A stretch of 64,000 nt of DNA from JAPWJZ01 sp965279315. GTDB taxonomy: Bacteria; Pseudomonadota; Alphaproteobacteria; Micavibrionales; UBA2020. The stretch lies in assembly GCA_965279315.1 (NCBI GenBank), contig OZ257145.1, forward strand, positions 806,001 to 870,000. The letters are read 5' to 3'. Within the stretch, counting starts at the first letter, position 1; every line of letters begins with the position of its first letter. The translations under genes and the position numbers were made by a program. Below are positions 1 to 9,237 of the stretch, one piece after another. The notes beneath the pieces are model-generated. The model was not told where the DNA came from, did not search any database, and worked only from the letters and a program-made list of their open reading frames with translations.

Positions 1-393
1 AAATATCCCGCGATCACCGCGCCCCGCAAGGAAGATATCTGCTACGCCACCACCAACCGCCAGCTGGCCGTGAAGGATATCGCGCCGCGCGCGGATGCGG
101 TGATCGTGATCGGGTCAAAAAACTCATCCAATTCCAACCGCCTTGTGGAAGTGGCAAAAGCCTATGGCGCAAAAAAAGCATTCCTTGCCGACCGCGCCGA
201 AGATGTGCCGTGGGATGAATTAAAGGATATGCGCGTGCTGGGCCTGACGGCGGGCGCATCCGCCCCGGAAATTCTTGTGCAGCGCGTCATAGAATTAGCG
301 CGGGAACGCTTCGATGTGACGCTGCAAACCACGGTTGTTGCCGAAGAAACCGTGACTTTTAAAATTCCGCGCATCCTTGCATCCGTGGAATAA
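1..393 (+). CDS. ispH: 4-hydroxy-3-methylbut-2-enyl diphosphate reductase, C-terminal part
   Basis: This is the end of the last enzyme of the non-mevalonate isoprenoid pathway, which reduces HMBPP to IPP and DMAPP with a [4Fe-4S] cluster in the cytoplasm. The frame is open from base 1 and the start lies outside the window, leaving about 130 residues. The visible part carries the DICYATTNRQ block, whose Cys (local residue 14) matches the third cluster ligand of E. coli IspH, followed by the GSKNSSNSNRL substrate-binding stretch and TAGASAP. No frame damage is seen. It is followed in the same direction by an unknown gene, thrB and rnhA, a common alphaproteobacterial order. Identification is secure. 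Confidence 0.95.
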   Translation, partial: KYPAITAPRKEDICYATTNRQLAVKDIAPRADAVIVIGSKNSSNSNRLVEVAKAYGAKKAFLADRAEDVPWDELKDMRVLGLTAGASAPEILVQRVIELARERFDVTLQTTVVAEETVTFKIPRILASVE

Positions 394-443
394 TAATTTT
401 CGGCTTATTACAAATTATCCCTTGCGTTTGAAACTTGCGGCCA

Positions 444-470
444 TATAGTGTCCCCGAATTCGACACTATA
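444..470. repeat. Perfect 9-bp inverted repeat downstream of ispH
   Basis: Arms TATAGTGTC (444-452) and GACACTATA (462-470) are exact reverse complements separated by 9 bases. The site lies between the ispH stop and the start of the next gene at 519. No T-run follows, so it is not an obvious intrinsic terminator. It could be an operator or an RNA hairpin in the leader of the next gene. Confidence 0.5.
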
Positions 471-518
471 TTCGTTAGACAGAAATCGGCACCACCTCGC
501 GACGACCAAGGGGACCAG

Positions 519-1043
519 ATGACCAAGACGTATTGCCTGACGATCGAAGTTGCCAGCAAGAGCATGACCAACGGCCTTGGATATATGGTCGCCTTCACGC
601 TGCCGGGTGACGATGAAAATGTCCTGTCGCAAAAAGGGTTCACCACCTGGGCGGATAAAGTGAAAGACGCCGTGCTGCGCGCGGGTGATGCCGTTTACGA
701 TCCCGACCCCTACACGAAAAAACTGGCAATTGCCGAGCTGATGAACGACCTGTCCGCGCTGAACGCATCCAGCCCGATCCAGATCGAGGGCGCAGGCGAA
801 GTGCCCGCCGTGCAGATACAGTCGGCCAACCCGTACGACAACCGTATCGAGATCAACTTCACCGGCAATGACGGCCATTACAGCGTGGCTGAAAAAGGCC
901 TCGCCGACCTCGAGCGCCGCACCGTGACCGCGCATGGCCATACCGGAGTGGTGGACGGCAGCCGCCGCCATTTCCCCTTCACGACCCAGCCCCCTGCCCT
1001 GTCGCCGTCCCGCACGCCCAAACCGCCCGGCATGCGTCCCTGA
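519..1043 (+). CDS. Hypothetical protein, 174 aa
   Basis: I do not recognise this protein. The ATG at 519 is chosen because an AAGGGG Shine-Dalgarno sequence sits just before it; the frame is open further upstream, but that part overlaps the inverted repeat at 444-470. The first 130 or so residues look folded and mixed alpha/beta (MTKTYCLTIEV at the start, GNDGHYSVAEKGLADLERR near the end). The last 40 residues are rich in Pro, Arg and Ser and look disordered. No signal peptide or membrane segment is seen. It sits between ispH and thrB, co-directional with both, with 123 bases to the thrB start. Function unknown. Confidence 0.6.
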   Translation: MTKTYCLTIEVASKSMTNGLGYMVAFTLPGDDENVLSQKGFTTWADKVKDAVLRAGDAVYDPDPYTKKLAIAELMNDLSALNASSPIQIEGAGEVPAVQIQSANPYDNRIEINFTGNDGHYSVAEKGLADLERRTVTAHGHTGVVDGSRRHFPFTTQPPALSPSRTPKPPGMRP

Positions 1044-1166
1044 CGCGTCCCGAATACGTCCCCGACGCGCCCGGAATGCACCCCTAAAGCCTCTACCGGC
1101 AGGAATTATGGCCTTAGATAGCCCATGGCTTTGCAGCCAGCGGCTGTTTGCGGTATTCTTGCCGTC

Positions 1167-2132
1167 ATGGCCGTTTACACCCAGATCACCGCAGAAGAAT
1201 TGAAATCGACGCTGGCAAAATTTGATGTCGGCGACCTGCAGTCGTTCGAGGGGATCGCCGAGGGCGTCGAGAATTCCAATTACCTGATCACCACCACCAG
1301 CGGCAAATATGTGCTGACGCTGATCGAAAAGCGCGCGCAGCCGGACGAGCTGCCGTTCTATACCGGTTTCATGGCGCATCTGGCGGAGCACGGCATCCCG
1401 TCGGCGCGCGTCGTGCCCGACAAGACGGGGCAGCGCATCCTGACTGTCGCAGGGCGGCCTGCGCTGCTGGCCGAATTTATTGAAGGCACATGGCCGCGCG
1501 AAATTTACGTTCACCATTGTCAGGCGATCGGCGAAATCCTGGCGCGCATGCACCGCGCGGGCCGCGCATTTCCCATGAAGCGCCACAACACGATGGGGAT
1601 GCAGGCGTGGGAAAGCCTGATCCGTGCCTGCGCCAACCGCGCGGATGAAGTGGAGACCGGCCTGTTCGCGATGCTGGACGCCGAGCTGGAATACCTGAAA
1701 AAAAACTGGCCGAAATTTTTGCCGAAGGGCGCGGTGCATGCCGACCTGTTCCCCGACAATGTTTTCTTCCGCGATGAAAAAGTGTCGGGCGTCATCGATT
1801 TCTATTTTTCCTGCTGGGACACGCTCGCCTACGACCTGATGCTGGCGTTCAACCCGTGGTGCTTTGACTGGAAGGGCGACCTTGATCTTGGCCGCGCCCA
1901 TGCGTTTTTATCGAGCTACAACCATGGCCGCCAGCTGAGCAAGAACGAGCTGAAGTCCCTGCCCTATTTCGGCCGCGCCGCCGCCGTGCGCATTATCGCG
2001 ACGCGGCTGTATGACTGGCTGAACCCTGTGGAAGGCGCGCTGGTGCGCGCGAAAGACCCGATGGAGCATGTGAAGATTTTGCGTTTCCATCAAAAGGTCG
2101 CCTCCCTTGCCGATTACGGCTTCGAGGCGTGA
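1167..2132 (+). CDS. thrB: Homoserine kinase (type II, APH-like fold)
   Basis: Phosphorylates L-homoserine with ATP, the committed step of threonine synthesis, in the cytoplasm. At 321 aa it has the length of the alphaproteobacterial enzyme, which has the aminoglycoside-phosphotransferase fold rather than the GHMP-kinase fold of E. coli ThrB. The start at 1167 gives the typical MAVYT beginning. The catalytic loop [11 protein letters not shown] holds H191, D193 and N198, and the metal-binding Asp is D211 in GVIDFYF. The N-terminal lobe has the expected ENSNYLI and YVLTLIEKR strands. Its TGA overlaps the GTG start of rnhA (GTGA), so the two are translationally coupled. Confidence 0.93.
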   Translation: MAVYTQITAEELKSTLAKFDVGDLQSFEGIAEGVENSNYLITTTSGKYVLTLIEKRAQPDELPFYTGFMAHLAEHGIPSARVVPDKTGQRILTVAGRPALLAEFIEGTWPREIYVHHCQAIGEILARMHRAGRAFPMKRHNTMGMQAWESLIRACANRADEVETGLFAMLDAELEYLKKNWPKFLPKGAVHADLFPDNVFFRDEKVSGVIDFYFSCWDTLAYDLMLAFNPWCFDWKGDLDLGRAHAFLSSYNHGRQLSKNELKSLPYFGRAAAVRIIATRLYDWLNPVEGALVRAKDPMEHVKILRFHQKVASLADYGFEA

Positions 2133-2632
2133 AAAAAGTCGACCTCTTCACCGATGGCGCCTGCAGCGGCAATCCGGGCCCCGGTGGTTGGGGCGCGCTG
2201 CTGCGCTACGGCAAGCACGAAAAAGAACTGACCGGCGGCGAGGCGCAGACGACCAACAACCGCATGGAGATGACGGCCATCATCGAGGGCCTCGCTGCGG
2301 TAAAACTGCCGCACTGCCATGTGACGATCCATACCGACAGCCAGTATGTGATGAAGGGCGCAACCGAATACATCCATGGCTGGAAAAAACGCGGCTGGAA
2401 AACGGCGGACAAAAAAGACGTCAAGAACCGCGACCTGTGGGAAAAGCTCGATTCCGTCATGCAGCTGCACAAGCTGGACTGGGTCTGGGTGCGCGGCCAT
2501 AACGGCCATCCCGAAAACGAGCGCGTCGACGAGCTGGCGCGCAACGCAGTTCCCCGAATCACCGCAGATTCTGCGGCAATTTCGCAAGCCATCGCACCCG
2601 ATATGCAGGATGAAGACGGAACTACCCGGTAA
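2129..2632 (+). CDS. rnhA: Ribonuclease HI
   Basis: Cleaves the RNA strand of RNA-DNA hybrids, removing primers and R-loops. The four catalytic acidic residues are visible: D9 ([16 protein letters not shown]), E47 (NNRMEM), D70 (HTDSQYV) and D134 (ERVDELA), with the loop histidine H124 in [10 protein letters not shown]. The basic handle [16 protein letters not shown] is present as in E. coli. It starts with GTG and overlaps the thrB stop by four bases. The protein is 167 aa, with about 20 extra unconserved residues at the C-terminus. Identification is secure. Confidence 0.96.
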   Translation: MKKVDLFTDGACSGNPGPGGWGALLRYGKHEKELTGGEAQTTNNRMEMTAIIEGLAAVKLPHCHVTIHTDSQYVMKGATEYIHGWKKRGWKTADKKDVKNRDLWEKLDSVMQLHKLDWVWVRGHNGHPENERVDELARNAVPRITADSAAISQAIAPDMQDEDGTTR

Positions 2633-2697
2633 ATTAATCATTCGTTAGTGACTGGTGGCGCATCCTTGAAAAAGGACGCGTCATGCCGTTTCACTGT

Positions 2698-2719
2698 CGG
2701 CCTTTTATATAAAAGGCCG
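2698..2719. repeat. 22-bp perfect palindrome, possible weak terminator or operator
   Basis: The stretch reads the same on both strands: arms CGGCCTTTTAT and ATAAAAGGCCG with no spacer. It lies between rnhA and the next gene, 23 bases before that gene's ATG and next to its GGAGGAGG ribosome-binding site. Without a loop it makes a poor RNA hairpin, so a protein-binding site is at least as likely. Confidence 0.5.
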
Positions 2720-2741
2720 CGCTAATCTGGAGGAGGCTCCG

Positions 2742-3125
2742 ATGAGACAGCAACAGCCTTACGCACTGCCCGCCATCCCGCCGCAGGCCGATACGCTCAC
2801 CCGCCATTACCTGATGCAATTCATGCATGAATTCCAGCGCCAGAAAATGGGCGATGCGTATTTGCGCATTTATACCGCAATCGAACAGACCGCGGGCAAG
2901 ACAGGCAGCGCGCCGGAAGTTGTCGCCCGCGCCTTGGTCGAAAGCGGCTTGCGCGCATCCCGCGATTCATTCCCGCACAAATTCGTGCAGACGGTCGAAC
3001 ACAATGCGGTCACGCCGCGCTGGAACGTGCGGTCGGCCACGGAACAGCAGCGCGAATTGCTGAATTTCTGGCGATCGTCCGCACCCGCGCTCAAGGGTTA
3101 TAAACGGGCTTATCGCTACCACTAA
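2742..3125 (+). CDS. Hypothetical protein, 127 aa
   Basis: Unrecognised small soluble protein. A very strong Shine-Dalgarno sequence (GGAGGAGG) precedes the ATG at 2742. The sequence is mostly helical and basic, with segments LTRHYLMQFMHEFQRQ and GDAYLRIYTAIEQT; no signal peptide or membrane helix is seen. It overlaps the 3' end of the convergent penicillin-binding protein gene by 35 bases, which leaves no room for a terminator between them. The perfect palindrome immediately upstream may regulate it. Function unknown. Confidence 0.6.
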   Translation: MRQQQPYALPAIPPQADTLTRHYLMQFMHEFQRQKMGDAYLRIYTAIEQTAGKTGSAPEVVARALVESGLRASRDSFPHKFVQTVEHNAVTPRWNVRSATEQQRELLNFWRSSAPALKGYKRAYRYH

Positions 3126-5097
3126 ATTTTTTGCGCCAGCTGGATTTCGCATCGGCGTTATTGTTGTCGTCGCCGCTGCCCGACCATTCATGTGACAAGC
3201 GGTCGAGCATGCCTGAAAATCCGTCGGCATCCTGCGTATCACCGCGCGGCATGGTGGTTGAAAAATTCTGCACCGGCACGCCGATTGCCTGCTCCATATA
3301 ATCATGCCACAGCCGCGCGGGGTATTTGCCGCCCGTCACGCCGTTCATGGGGCTGTTATCGTCATTGCCCATCCAGATGCCCGTCACCAGCGTATTCGTG
3401 TATCCGATGAACCATGCGTCGCGGTAATCCTGCGTCGTGCCGGTCTTGCCTGCCACATGGCCGCGCGTCAGCTGCGCCGCCTGCCCCGTGCCCTGCGCCA
3501 CGACCTGCACCAGCATATCGTCCAGCTGCGACACATCGCGCGCGTTGAAAAGGCGCATGCCGCCGTTGTTTTCGCGGGTGAACAGCACGTTGCCCTTCAC
3601 GTCCTCGACGCTCAAGACCGTATAGGGCCAGATGGCGTGGCCGCCATTGCCGATTTCGGCATAGGCATGCGTCATTTCCAAAAGGCTTGCCTCGCCCGCG
3701 CCCAGGCCGGTTGCGAGTTCCGGCCTGTATTTTCCGGGCAGGCCGAGACGCTGCGCCACGTCCAGCAGGTTCGATACGCCGATCTGCTGCAGCAGGCGCA
3801 CGGTTGCGGCGTTCAGCGAATGCGCCAACGCCTGCGTCAGCGTGACAGGGCCGTTGTAATTGCCTTCGTAATTTTTCGGGCTGTAATTGCCGACGCGGAT
3901 CGGTGAATCGTCGATGACATCGTCCTTGCTATACCCCTGCTCCAGCGCGGCCAGATAGACGAATGGCTTGAATGACGAACCTGTCTGGCGCTGCGCCATC
4001 GTCGCGCGGTTGAACTGGCTTTCGGTGTAATCGACGCCGCCCACCATCGCCAGCACCGCACCATCCAGCGACAATGTCACGATGGCCGCCTGCGATACCT
4101 TGTCTGTCGGCTTCAGGCTGGCGAACAGGGCCTTCTGGCGCGATTCCGCCAACGCCTGCAATTCGGGGGAGAATGTGGTGCGGATGACAAGGTCGCGCTC
4201 CGTGTTGCCGACATAGCCGTCCACCTGTTCCAGAACCCAGTCGGAAAAATAACGGTTCAGCGACCCGGGATTGCCGCCCGCAAGCGTAATGCGCGCGTTC
4301 TTGATTTCCTGCTTCTCCATATCCGCGCCGATATAGCCTGCATCTTCCATCGCCTTGATGACGGTTTTCGCGCGCTCCCGCGCCAGCTTCGGGTTGGCGG
4401 CGGGGGAAAAGCGCGACGGTGCTTTCAGCAGGCCCATCAGCACGGCACCTTCGAACAGCGTGACGTCCTTCGCGCTTTTGCCGAAATAGGTGCGGGCGGC
4501 GGCATCAAGGCCGTAGGCGCCGGAGCCGAAATAAACGCGGTTCATATAGGCCGTTAAAATATCGTCCTTGGAATGTTTCCATTCAATTATCAATGCCAAA
4601 ACTGCTTCCTGCACCTTGCGGCGCAGCGTCTTGTCGGGCGTCAGGAACAGGTTCTTCGCCAGCTGCTGCGTGATCGTCGATCCGCCCTGCACCCAGCGGC
4701 GCGCCTTGATGTTAGTGTACATGGCGCGCGCAAGGCCCAGCGGATCAATGCCGAAATGGTCGTAAAAACGCCTGTCTTCCACCGCCAGTAATGCTGCCAC
4801 CACATAGGGCGGCAGGTCTTTGACGTTGACGACGCTGCCCTTCAACCCGCCATAGCGCGCGACGAGCGATCCGTCCGCTGCCAGCACGCTGATGCTGGGG
4901 CGCATTTCCAGCGGTTTTACGTCGCTGGTATCCGGCATGTCGTAAAGGCACCATGACAGCACAAGGATGCCGGCGGCAAAGCACCACAGCCCCGCCACGA
5001 ACACAAAGCGCGCAAAAGGACGGAAGCCGCCAGAGCGGCGGCTTCGCGTTTGGTTCCTTCCGGACGTGCCGGACTTTTTTGCTTTGCGTTTCGCCAA
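3091..5097 (-). CDS. Penicillin-binding protein 1A family (bifunctional glycosyltransferase/transpeptidase)
   Basis: Class A PBP that polymerises lipid II and cross-links peptidoglycan in the periplasm, anchored by an N-terminal membrane helix (about residues 29-52) after a very basic cytoplasmic tail. The GT51 domain shows EDRRFYDHFG (catalytic E107) and GGSTITQQLAKN (138-149). The transpeptidase domain has SSFK (nucleophile S374, K377), SLN (427-429) and KTGT (551-554). At 668 aa it is shorter than typical PBP1A and seems to lack the inserted OB-like domain. The C-terminal 60 residues are polar and low in complexity. It starts just left of a thiolase gene on the same strand, which is probably unrelated. 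Which PBP1 subtype it is cannot be decided here. Confidence 0.93.
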   Translation of the reverse strand: MAKRKAKKSGTSGRNQTRSRRSGGFRPFARFVFVAGLWCFAAGILVLSWCLYDMPDTSDVKPLEMRPSISVLAADGSLVARYGGLKGSVVNVKDLPPYVVAALLAVEDRRFYDHFGIDPLGLARAMYTNIKARRWVQGGSTITQQLAKNLFLTPDKTLRRKVQEAVLALIIEWKHSKDDILTAYMNRVYFGSGAYGLDAAARTYFGKSAKDVTLFEGAVLMGLLKAPSRFSPAANPKLARERAKTVIKAMEDAGYIGADMEKQEIKNARITLAGGNPGSLNRYFSDWVLEQVDGYVGNTERDLVIRTTFSPELQALAESRQKALFASLKPTDKVSQAAIVTLSLDGAVLAMVGGVDYTESQFNRATMAQRQTGSSFKPFVYLAALEQGYSKDDVIDDSPIRVGNYSPKNYEGNYNGPVTLTQALAHSLNAATVRLLQQIGVSNLLDVAQRLGLPGKYRPELATGLGAGEASLLEMTHAYAEIGNGGHAIWPYTVLSVEDVKGNVLFTRENNGGMRLFNARDVSQLDDMLVQVVAQGTGQAAQLTRGHVAGKTGTTQDYRDAWFIGYTNTLVTGIWMGNDDNSPMNGVTGGKYPARLWHDYMEQAIGVPVQNFSTTMPRGDTQDADGFSGMLDRLSHEWSGSGDDNNNADAKSSWRKKFSGSDKPVYNP

Positions 5098-5103
5098 GAG
5101 GGA

Positions 5104-6300
5104 TTAAGCCGCCCTCTCCACTGCGATCGCGGTGCCTTCGCCGCCGCCGATGCAGAGCGACGCGACGCCGCGCTTCAGCCCGCGTTTTTCCATCGCGGAC
5201 AGCAGCGTGATGATGATGCGCGCGCCCGATGCGCCGATCGGGTGGCCGATGGAGCATGCGCCGCCATTCACGTTCACCTTGTCATGTGACAGGCCCAGTT
5301 CCTTCATCGCGGCAAGCGGCACGACCGCAAATGCCTCGTTGATTTCGAACAGGTCTACATCCTTGGCGTTCCAGCCTGCTTTTTCCAGCACTTTCCTTGT
5401 CGCGCCGATGGGGGCGAGCGTGAATTCGGCCGGTTTTTGCGCGTGGGTTGCATGGGCCTTGATCTCGCCCAGGATTTTAAGGCCGCGTTTCTGCGCTTCG
5501 GATTTCTTCATCAGCACCAGTGCGGCAGCGCCGTCGGAAATCGACGATGCGTTGGCGGCGGTCACCGTGCCGTCGGGCGTAAAGGCGGGTTTCAGCGTCG
5601 GGATTTTTTCGGGCTTCGCTTTTTTGGGGCTTTCATCTTCGGAGACAACGGTGTCGCCGGTTTTTGCCTTGATCGTCACGGGCGCGATTTCGGATGTGAA
5701 TGCGCCGGATTTCGTCGCTTCCAGCGCGCGGGCGAGCGATGCCAGCGCGAATTTGTCCTGGTCTTCGCGGGTCAGCTGGCATTTGCGTGCGGTGTCATCC
5801 GCGAACACGCCCATCAGCTGGCCTTTGTCGTAGGCATCTTCGAGGCCGTCGAGGAACATGTGGTCTTTCACTTGCTGATGGCCCATGCGGAAACCGCCGC
5901 GGGCTTTTTCCAGCAGGTACGGCGCGTTAGTCATGCTTTCCATGCCGCCCGCGACCATCACATTCGCGGAACCCGCGAGAATATTGTCATGCGCCAGCAT
6001 CACGGCCTTCATGCCGCTGCCGCACATTTTGTTGACGGTGGTGGCGCCGACGGAATCCGGAATGCCCGCTTTAATGGATGCCTGGCGGGCGGGCGCCTGC
6101 CCCTGCCCTGCCGCGAGCACGCAGCCCATGATGACGTCTTCGACATCATTCGCGCTGACGGTCGAGCGTTTCAATGCTTCTTCGATCGCGATCTTGCCGA
6201 GGTCGGAGGCGGAAAAGCTGGAAAGTTCGCCCTGAAACGCGCCGATCGGCGTGCGTGCCATACCGACGATGACGATGGGATCATTGTTTTGCGAAGTCAT
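5104..6300 (-). CDS. Acetyl-CoA C-acetyltransferase (thiolase II)
   Basis: Biosynthetic-type thiolase joining two acetyl-CoA into acetoacetyl-CoA, feeding polyhydroxybutyrate or ketone-body metabolism. The active-site nucleophile lies in NKMCGSGMKAV, the catalytic histidine in GGACSIGHPIGASGARI and the second cysteine in ASLCIGGGEG, as in PhaA/AtoB. The start at 6300 is set by an AAGGAG ribosome-binding site eight bases upstream; an ATG at 6348 has none. The resulting 398 aa is within the family norm. No other polyhydroxybutyrate gene is adjacent, so the pathway is open. A second thiolase of a different subtype lies at 27207-28349. Confidence 0.9.
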   Translation of the reverse strand: MTSQNNDPIVIVGMARTPIGAFQGELSSFSASDLGKIAIEEALKRSTVSANDVEDVIMGCVLAAGQGQAPARQASIKAGIPDSVGATTVNKMCGSGMKAVMLAHDNILAGSANVMVAGGMESMTNAPYLLEKARGGFRMGHQQVKDHMFLDGLEDAYDKGQLMGVFADDTARKCQLTREDQDKFALASLARALEATKSGAFTSEIAPVTIKAKTGDTVVSEDESPKKAKPEKIPTLKPAFTPDGTVTAANASSISDGAAALVLMKKSEAQKRGLKILGEIKAHATHAQKPAEFTLAPIGATRKVLEKAGWNAKDVDLFEINEAFAVVPLAAMKELGLSHDKVNVNGGACSIGHPIGASGARIIITLLSAMEKRGLKRGVASLCIGGGEGTAIAVERAA

Positions 6301-6389
6301 GGAAATCTCCTTGTTGCCCTGCACAAATGCTAGGAACGATTTAAGCACCGCACCCCATTAAAGCAAGCCCATTCGTAAAGTATCTGATT

Positions 6390-9080
6390 TTAAAAGATAA
6401 TTTCAGTGCCAATGGCGACCTGCCATTGCGTGGGGTCGATATTCGAATTCGTGCCGTTATCCACCTGCAGCCGTGAAATTGTACTGCGGAGGGTAAAACC
6501 GTCGGCCAGCTGATACCAGCCGCCAGCCGTCACGCGCTGCACATCAATATCATCGGCGAGACCGATGGAAAAAGCGTTAGAGTCCAAAACCATCTGATAC
6601 CACGTGACGCCAAGGTGCAAAGGCTTGGAATCCCAGGCCAATCCGGCCAGTGACACTTTTTGACCGTTATCCGGCCCCTCCACGCCCGTTGTGGCATGCC
6701 GTACCGCGCCCCCGATGCTCCATTCTTTCCAGCCAAGGTTAAGGCCGGCGGTCACCGTTTGATGGTCGGCGGAGCCGTTATTGCCGGGGATCGCATCCAC
6801 TTCCGGGCTGGCGGCGCTGTAGCCGATTCCGGTCGCAATCTTCACATCACGCAGTTTGCCGTCCCAGCGCGCGGCAACGTCATAGGCGTTTTCAAAACGG
6901 CCGACGCGGTCGCCGGGATGCGCGCCGCCGAAGGCATCGTCGATCCTGAACCGCGCGTTTTCAGGCGCGAAGGACGCGCCCAATTGCAGCCCGTTCCATT
7001 TCGGCGTCAGGTATGTCGCGCGGTCGATCTTGCCGAAGTTCGAGTTATCGTAGCCGAGGCGTATCGTGGAATTTGGCGGCGTATAGGAAAGGTTATTCAT
7101 CCCGTCATCCCAGACATCAATGCTCCATGTCTGCAAATAAACGCGCAAGCCATCGACGTAAGTGTCGGCGGAAGGGGCGGCGACCTGCAGCTGGAACGCC
7201 GCGCCTTCATGCGCACCTATAAAAAACTTTCCCCAGCTGTCCGAAAAGTAAAGATAGTTTGCGCCGGACGTATCGCCGTTGCGTTTGCCGCCGGTGATCG
7301 AGTTTACATTGCCGGTGGCGGATTCAAGGCCCAGCTTGACCTCCGACTTGATGCCGACAGTGAGGCCGCTATCCAGCGTTTTCTCGCCGGTGAAATGCAT
7401 TTCCATGTCGCGGCGGAACTGCAGGCGGCGCAGTTCGTCGCCGGGCGCGGGCGTGGATATTTCATCCTGATCGCCATAGACGATATAGTTGCGGGCATAG
7501 CCGCCCAGATCGAGATGAATATCTGCCTGCGCAACAGAGCCGGATAGTAATGCCGCTCCCGCCGCAAGCAGCATGAAAGCGGTTTTGACATCCCCCAGCA
7601 CCTCCAGCAGCGGATGGAGGTGGCGCGCATATTTCTTCCATTTGCCGACCGAGCCGCCATAGATAGGCCGACGCACCTGTCCCGCGCTTGCCGTTTTCAC
7701 GAGACGCTCGCTGCTGTGAAAATCAAGGCAGCGGTCATCCCAAGGCAGGCCGCAGAATTCCAGCATGCGACGCGTCTGCTGTTCCTGCCCCGCCACCATG
7801 TCTTCGTAGCGAAGCTCGAGAATATCGTTTGGAAAAACGGCATTCCAATGCGCCATCATTTTTCTATACCCAAGGTAATATTGCCCGATATCGGCAAGGT
7901 CATAAGCCCAGCCCATTCCGGTCGGGAAATGCAGCTGCCATATCGACAGCGCAATATCGCGCGGATCGCGCGTGCAGTGGATGATTTTCGCGTTCGGCAG
8001 CGCAAGCCGGATCACGCCGACCCACAGGTAATTGAACAGCATCTTGTCGATGACATGCGATGCCCCCTGCCCCGCTTCATCGGTTGCCGCGATATACCTG
8101 CCGCCGATGGCGGGCAGCGCCGCTGCCAGGGCCCGCATGAGGGCGGGCGTGACCTGCGCTTCGCCCGCCTCCGGCGGCAGCACAGGCACGCAGCGGCCAA
8201 ACAGCCGGGATTCGCCGATGCTGGCGACATCGGGGTGACTGGATAAAATCTGGTCGGCAAGCGTGGAGCCGGAACGCGGCATGCCGATGATAAATACCGG
8301 CTGCGCGCTGGCGTTGATGTTCTGCCCCTGATCGCGCAATTCCGCAATGGCATCTACACTGAAAAGGCGGATCTCCTGATCGACATAGGCATGGAAACCC
8401 GCGATATCATAGTGCGGCATGGCTGATTTCTTGAGCGCGTTGGCGGCCGCGAAGCGGTCTAGCGCAAGGTCGCCGTCGCCGCAATCCATCGTCGCCTTGG
8501 CGACGGCAAAACTGGCGAGAATTTTCTCGTCTGCGGGCAGCGCATCCGCCCGCGCGGCAATATCCTGCAACTGGCGGTAATAAGGGTCGTCGAGTGTGAA
8601 TTTGCGTGTGTTAGACAGGCCGTAATAGGCCCGCACATAAAAGGGGGCTATGCCGATCGCTTTTTCGAACGCGTCCTGCGCCTGCCCCGCCTGCCCCGCC
8701 TGCTGCAAAAGAAGCCCGAGCCTATAAAGCGTCAGCGGCGATCTGGTCAGGCGGCTGGCTTTTTCGCAGAGCTTTGTCGCCTCTGCCCCGTCGCCCTGTT
8801 CATAGCGCAGGGTCGCCAGCGAGAGCAGGATTTCGGGTGCATCGGGAACCAACGCCAGTGCCCGCATAAACAAGTCGCCCGCCCGCGCATGATCGCCCGC
8901 CCGCGCATGCAGGATTCCGCGCTGGTAGAGCGCGGGGCCGCAGGCCGGCTCACGCGCAACAATCTGGTCAAGAAGGTCGCAGGCCGCGTCAAAACGACCC
9001 GCCGCCGCATGGTCGCGCGCCGCACGTAGCGCCTGCGCGGTGTCCATCATTTGTGACTGGGTCGGTTTGTCGGTTGTCAT
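6390..9080 (-). CDS. TPR-sulfotransferase fused in frame to an outer-membrane porin (chimera)
   Basis: One open frame of 896 codons holds two proteins normally made separately. Residues 1 to about 497 contain TPR-like repeats (about 10-160) and a Sulfotransfer_3-type domain with the PAPS loop FIIGMPRSGSTLADQIL (264-280) and HCTRDPRDIALS (368-379). They align end to end with the separate 522-aa protein at 10948-12516. From about residue 498 the frame runs straight into a porin: a signal-peptide-like stretch (about 498-518, ending SVAQA), then DIHLDLGG and a beta-barrel ending in Phe, closely similar to the porin at 9238-10509. A Met at 503 (codon 7572-7574) could start a separate porin, but no basic residue would precede the hydrophobic core. 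The internal signal makes a single functional polypeptide unlikely; fusion, decay or a base error are all possible. Confidence 0.8.
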   Translation of the reverse strand: MTTDKPTQSQMMDTAQALRAARDHAAAGRFDAACDLLDQIVAREPACGPALYQRGILHARAGDHARAGDLFMRALALVPDAPEILLSLATLRYEQGDGAEATKLCEKASRLTRSPLTLYRLGLLLQQAGQAGQAQDAFEKAIGIAPFYVRAYYGLSNTRKFTLDDPYYRQLQDIAARADALPADEKILASFAVAKATMDCGDGDLALDRFAAANALKKSAMPHYDIAGFHAYVDQEIRLFSVDAIAELRDQGQNINASAQPVFIIGMPRSGSTLADQILSSHPDVASIGESRLFGRCVPVLPPEAGEAQVTPALMRALAAALPAIGGRYIAATDEAGQGASHVIDKMLFNYLWVGVIRLALPNAKIIHCTRDPRDIALSIWQLHFPTGMGWAYDLADIGQYYLGYRKMMAHWNAVFPNDILELRYEDMVAGQEQQTRRMLEFCGLPWDDRCLDFHSSERLVKTASAGQVRRPIYGGSVGKWKKYARHLHPLLEVLGDVKTAFMLLAAGAALLSGSVAQADIHLDLGGYARNYIVYGDQDEISTPAPGDELRRLQFRRDMEMHFTGEKTLDSGLTVGIKSEVKLGLESATGNVNSITGGKRNGDTSGANYLYFSDSWGKFFIGAHEGAAFQLQVAAPSADTYVDGLRVYLQTWSIDVWDDGMNNLSYTPPNSTIRLGYDNSNFGKIDRATYLTPKWNGLQLGASFAPENARFRIDDAFGGAHPGDRVGRFENAYDVAARWDGKLRDVKIATGIGYSAASPEVDAIPGNNGSADHQTVTAGLNLGWKEWSIGGAVRHATTGVEGPDNGQKVSLAGLAWDSKPLHLGVTWYQMVLDSNAFSIGLADDIDVQRVTAGGWYQLADGFTLRSTISRLQVDNGTNSNIDPTQWQVAIGTEIIF

Positions 9081-9170
9081 GCTGCCTGAAATCGGGTTTT
9101 ACGCGGTGTTGCCGCGATTGTCGTGCAGGGCACGCGAATTGTCAAACAAGGCACAGAAAGCCTTAAGAGC

Positions 9171-9200
9171 AAAAAAAGAAGAGGCGCCTTGCGGCGCCTC
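9171..9200 (-). terminator. Rho-independent terminator of the porin gene
   Basis: GAGGCGCC (9181-9188) and GGCGCCTC (9193-9200) form an 8-bp GC-rich stem with a TTGC loop. Read leftward it is followed by TTCTTTTTTT (9171-9180), a standard U-tract. It lies 38 bases past the porin stop and isolates that gene from the chimera downstream. Confidence 0.9.
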
Positions 9201-9237
9201 CCCTTTTCGCATCATCCGGTAAGGGATGATTTGAGTA

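Noticed and set aside
408..1901. 497-codon open frame on the minus strand
   Set aside because: It lies opposite ispH-thrB, both with strong family motifs. High GC creates long antisense frames here; the translation is low in complexity and has no recognisable domain.
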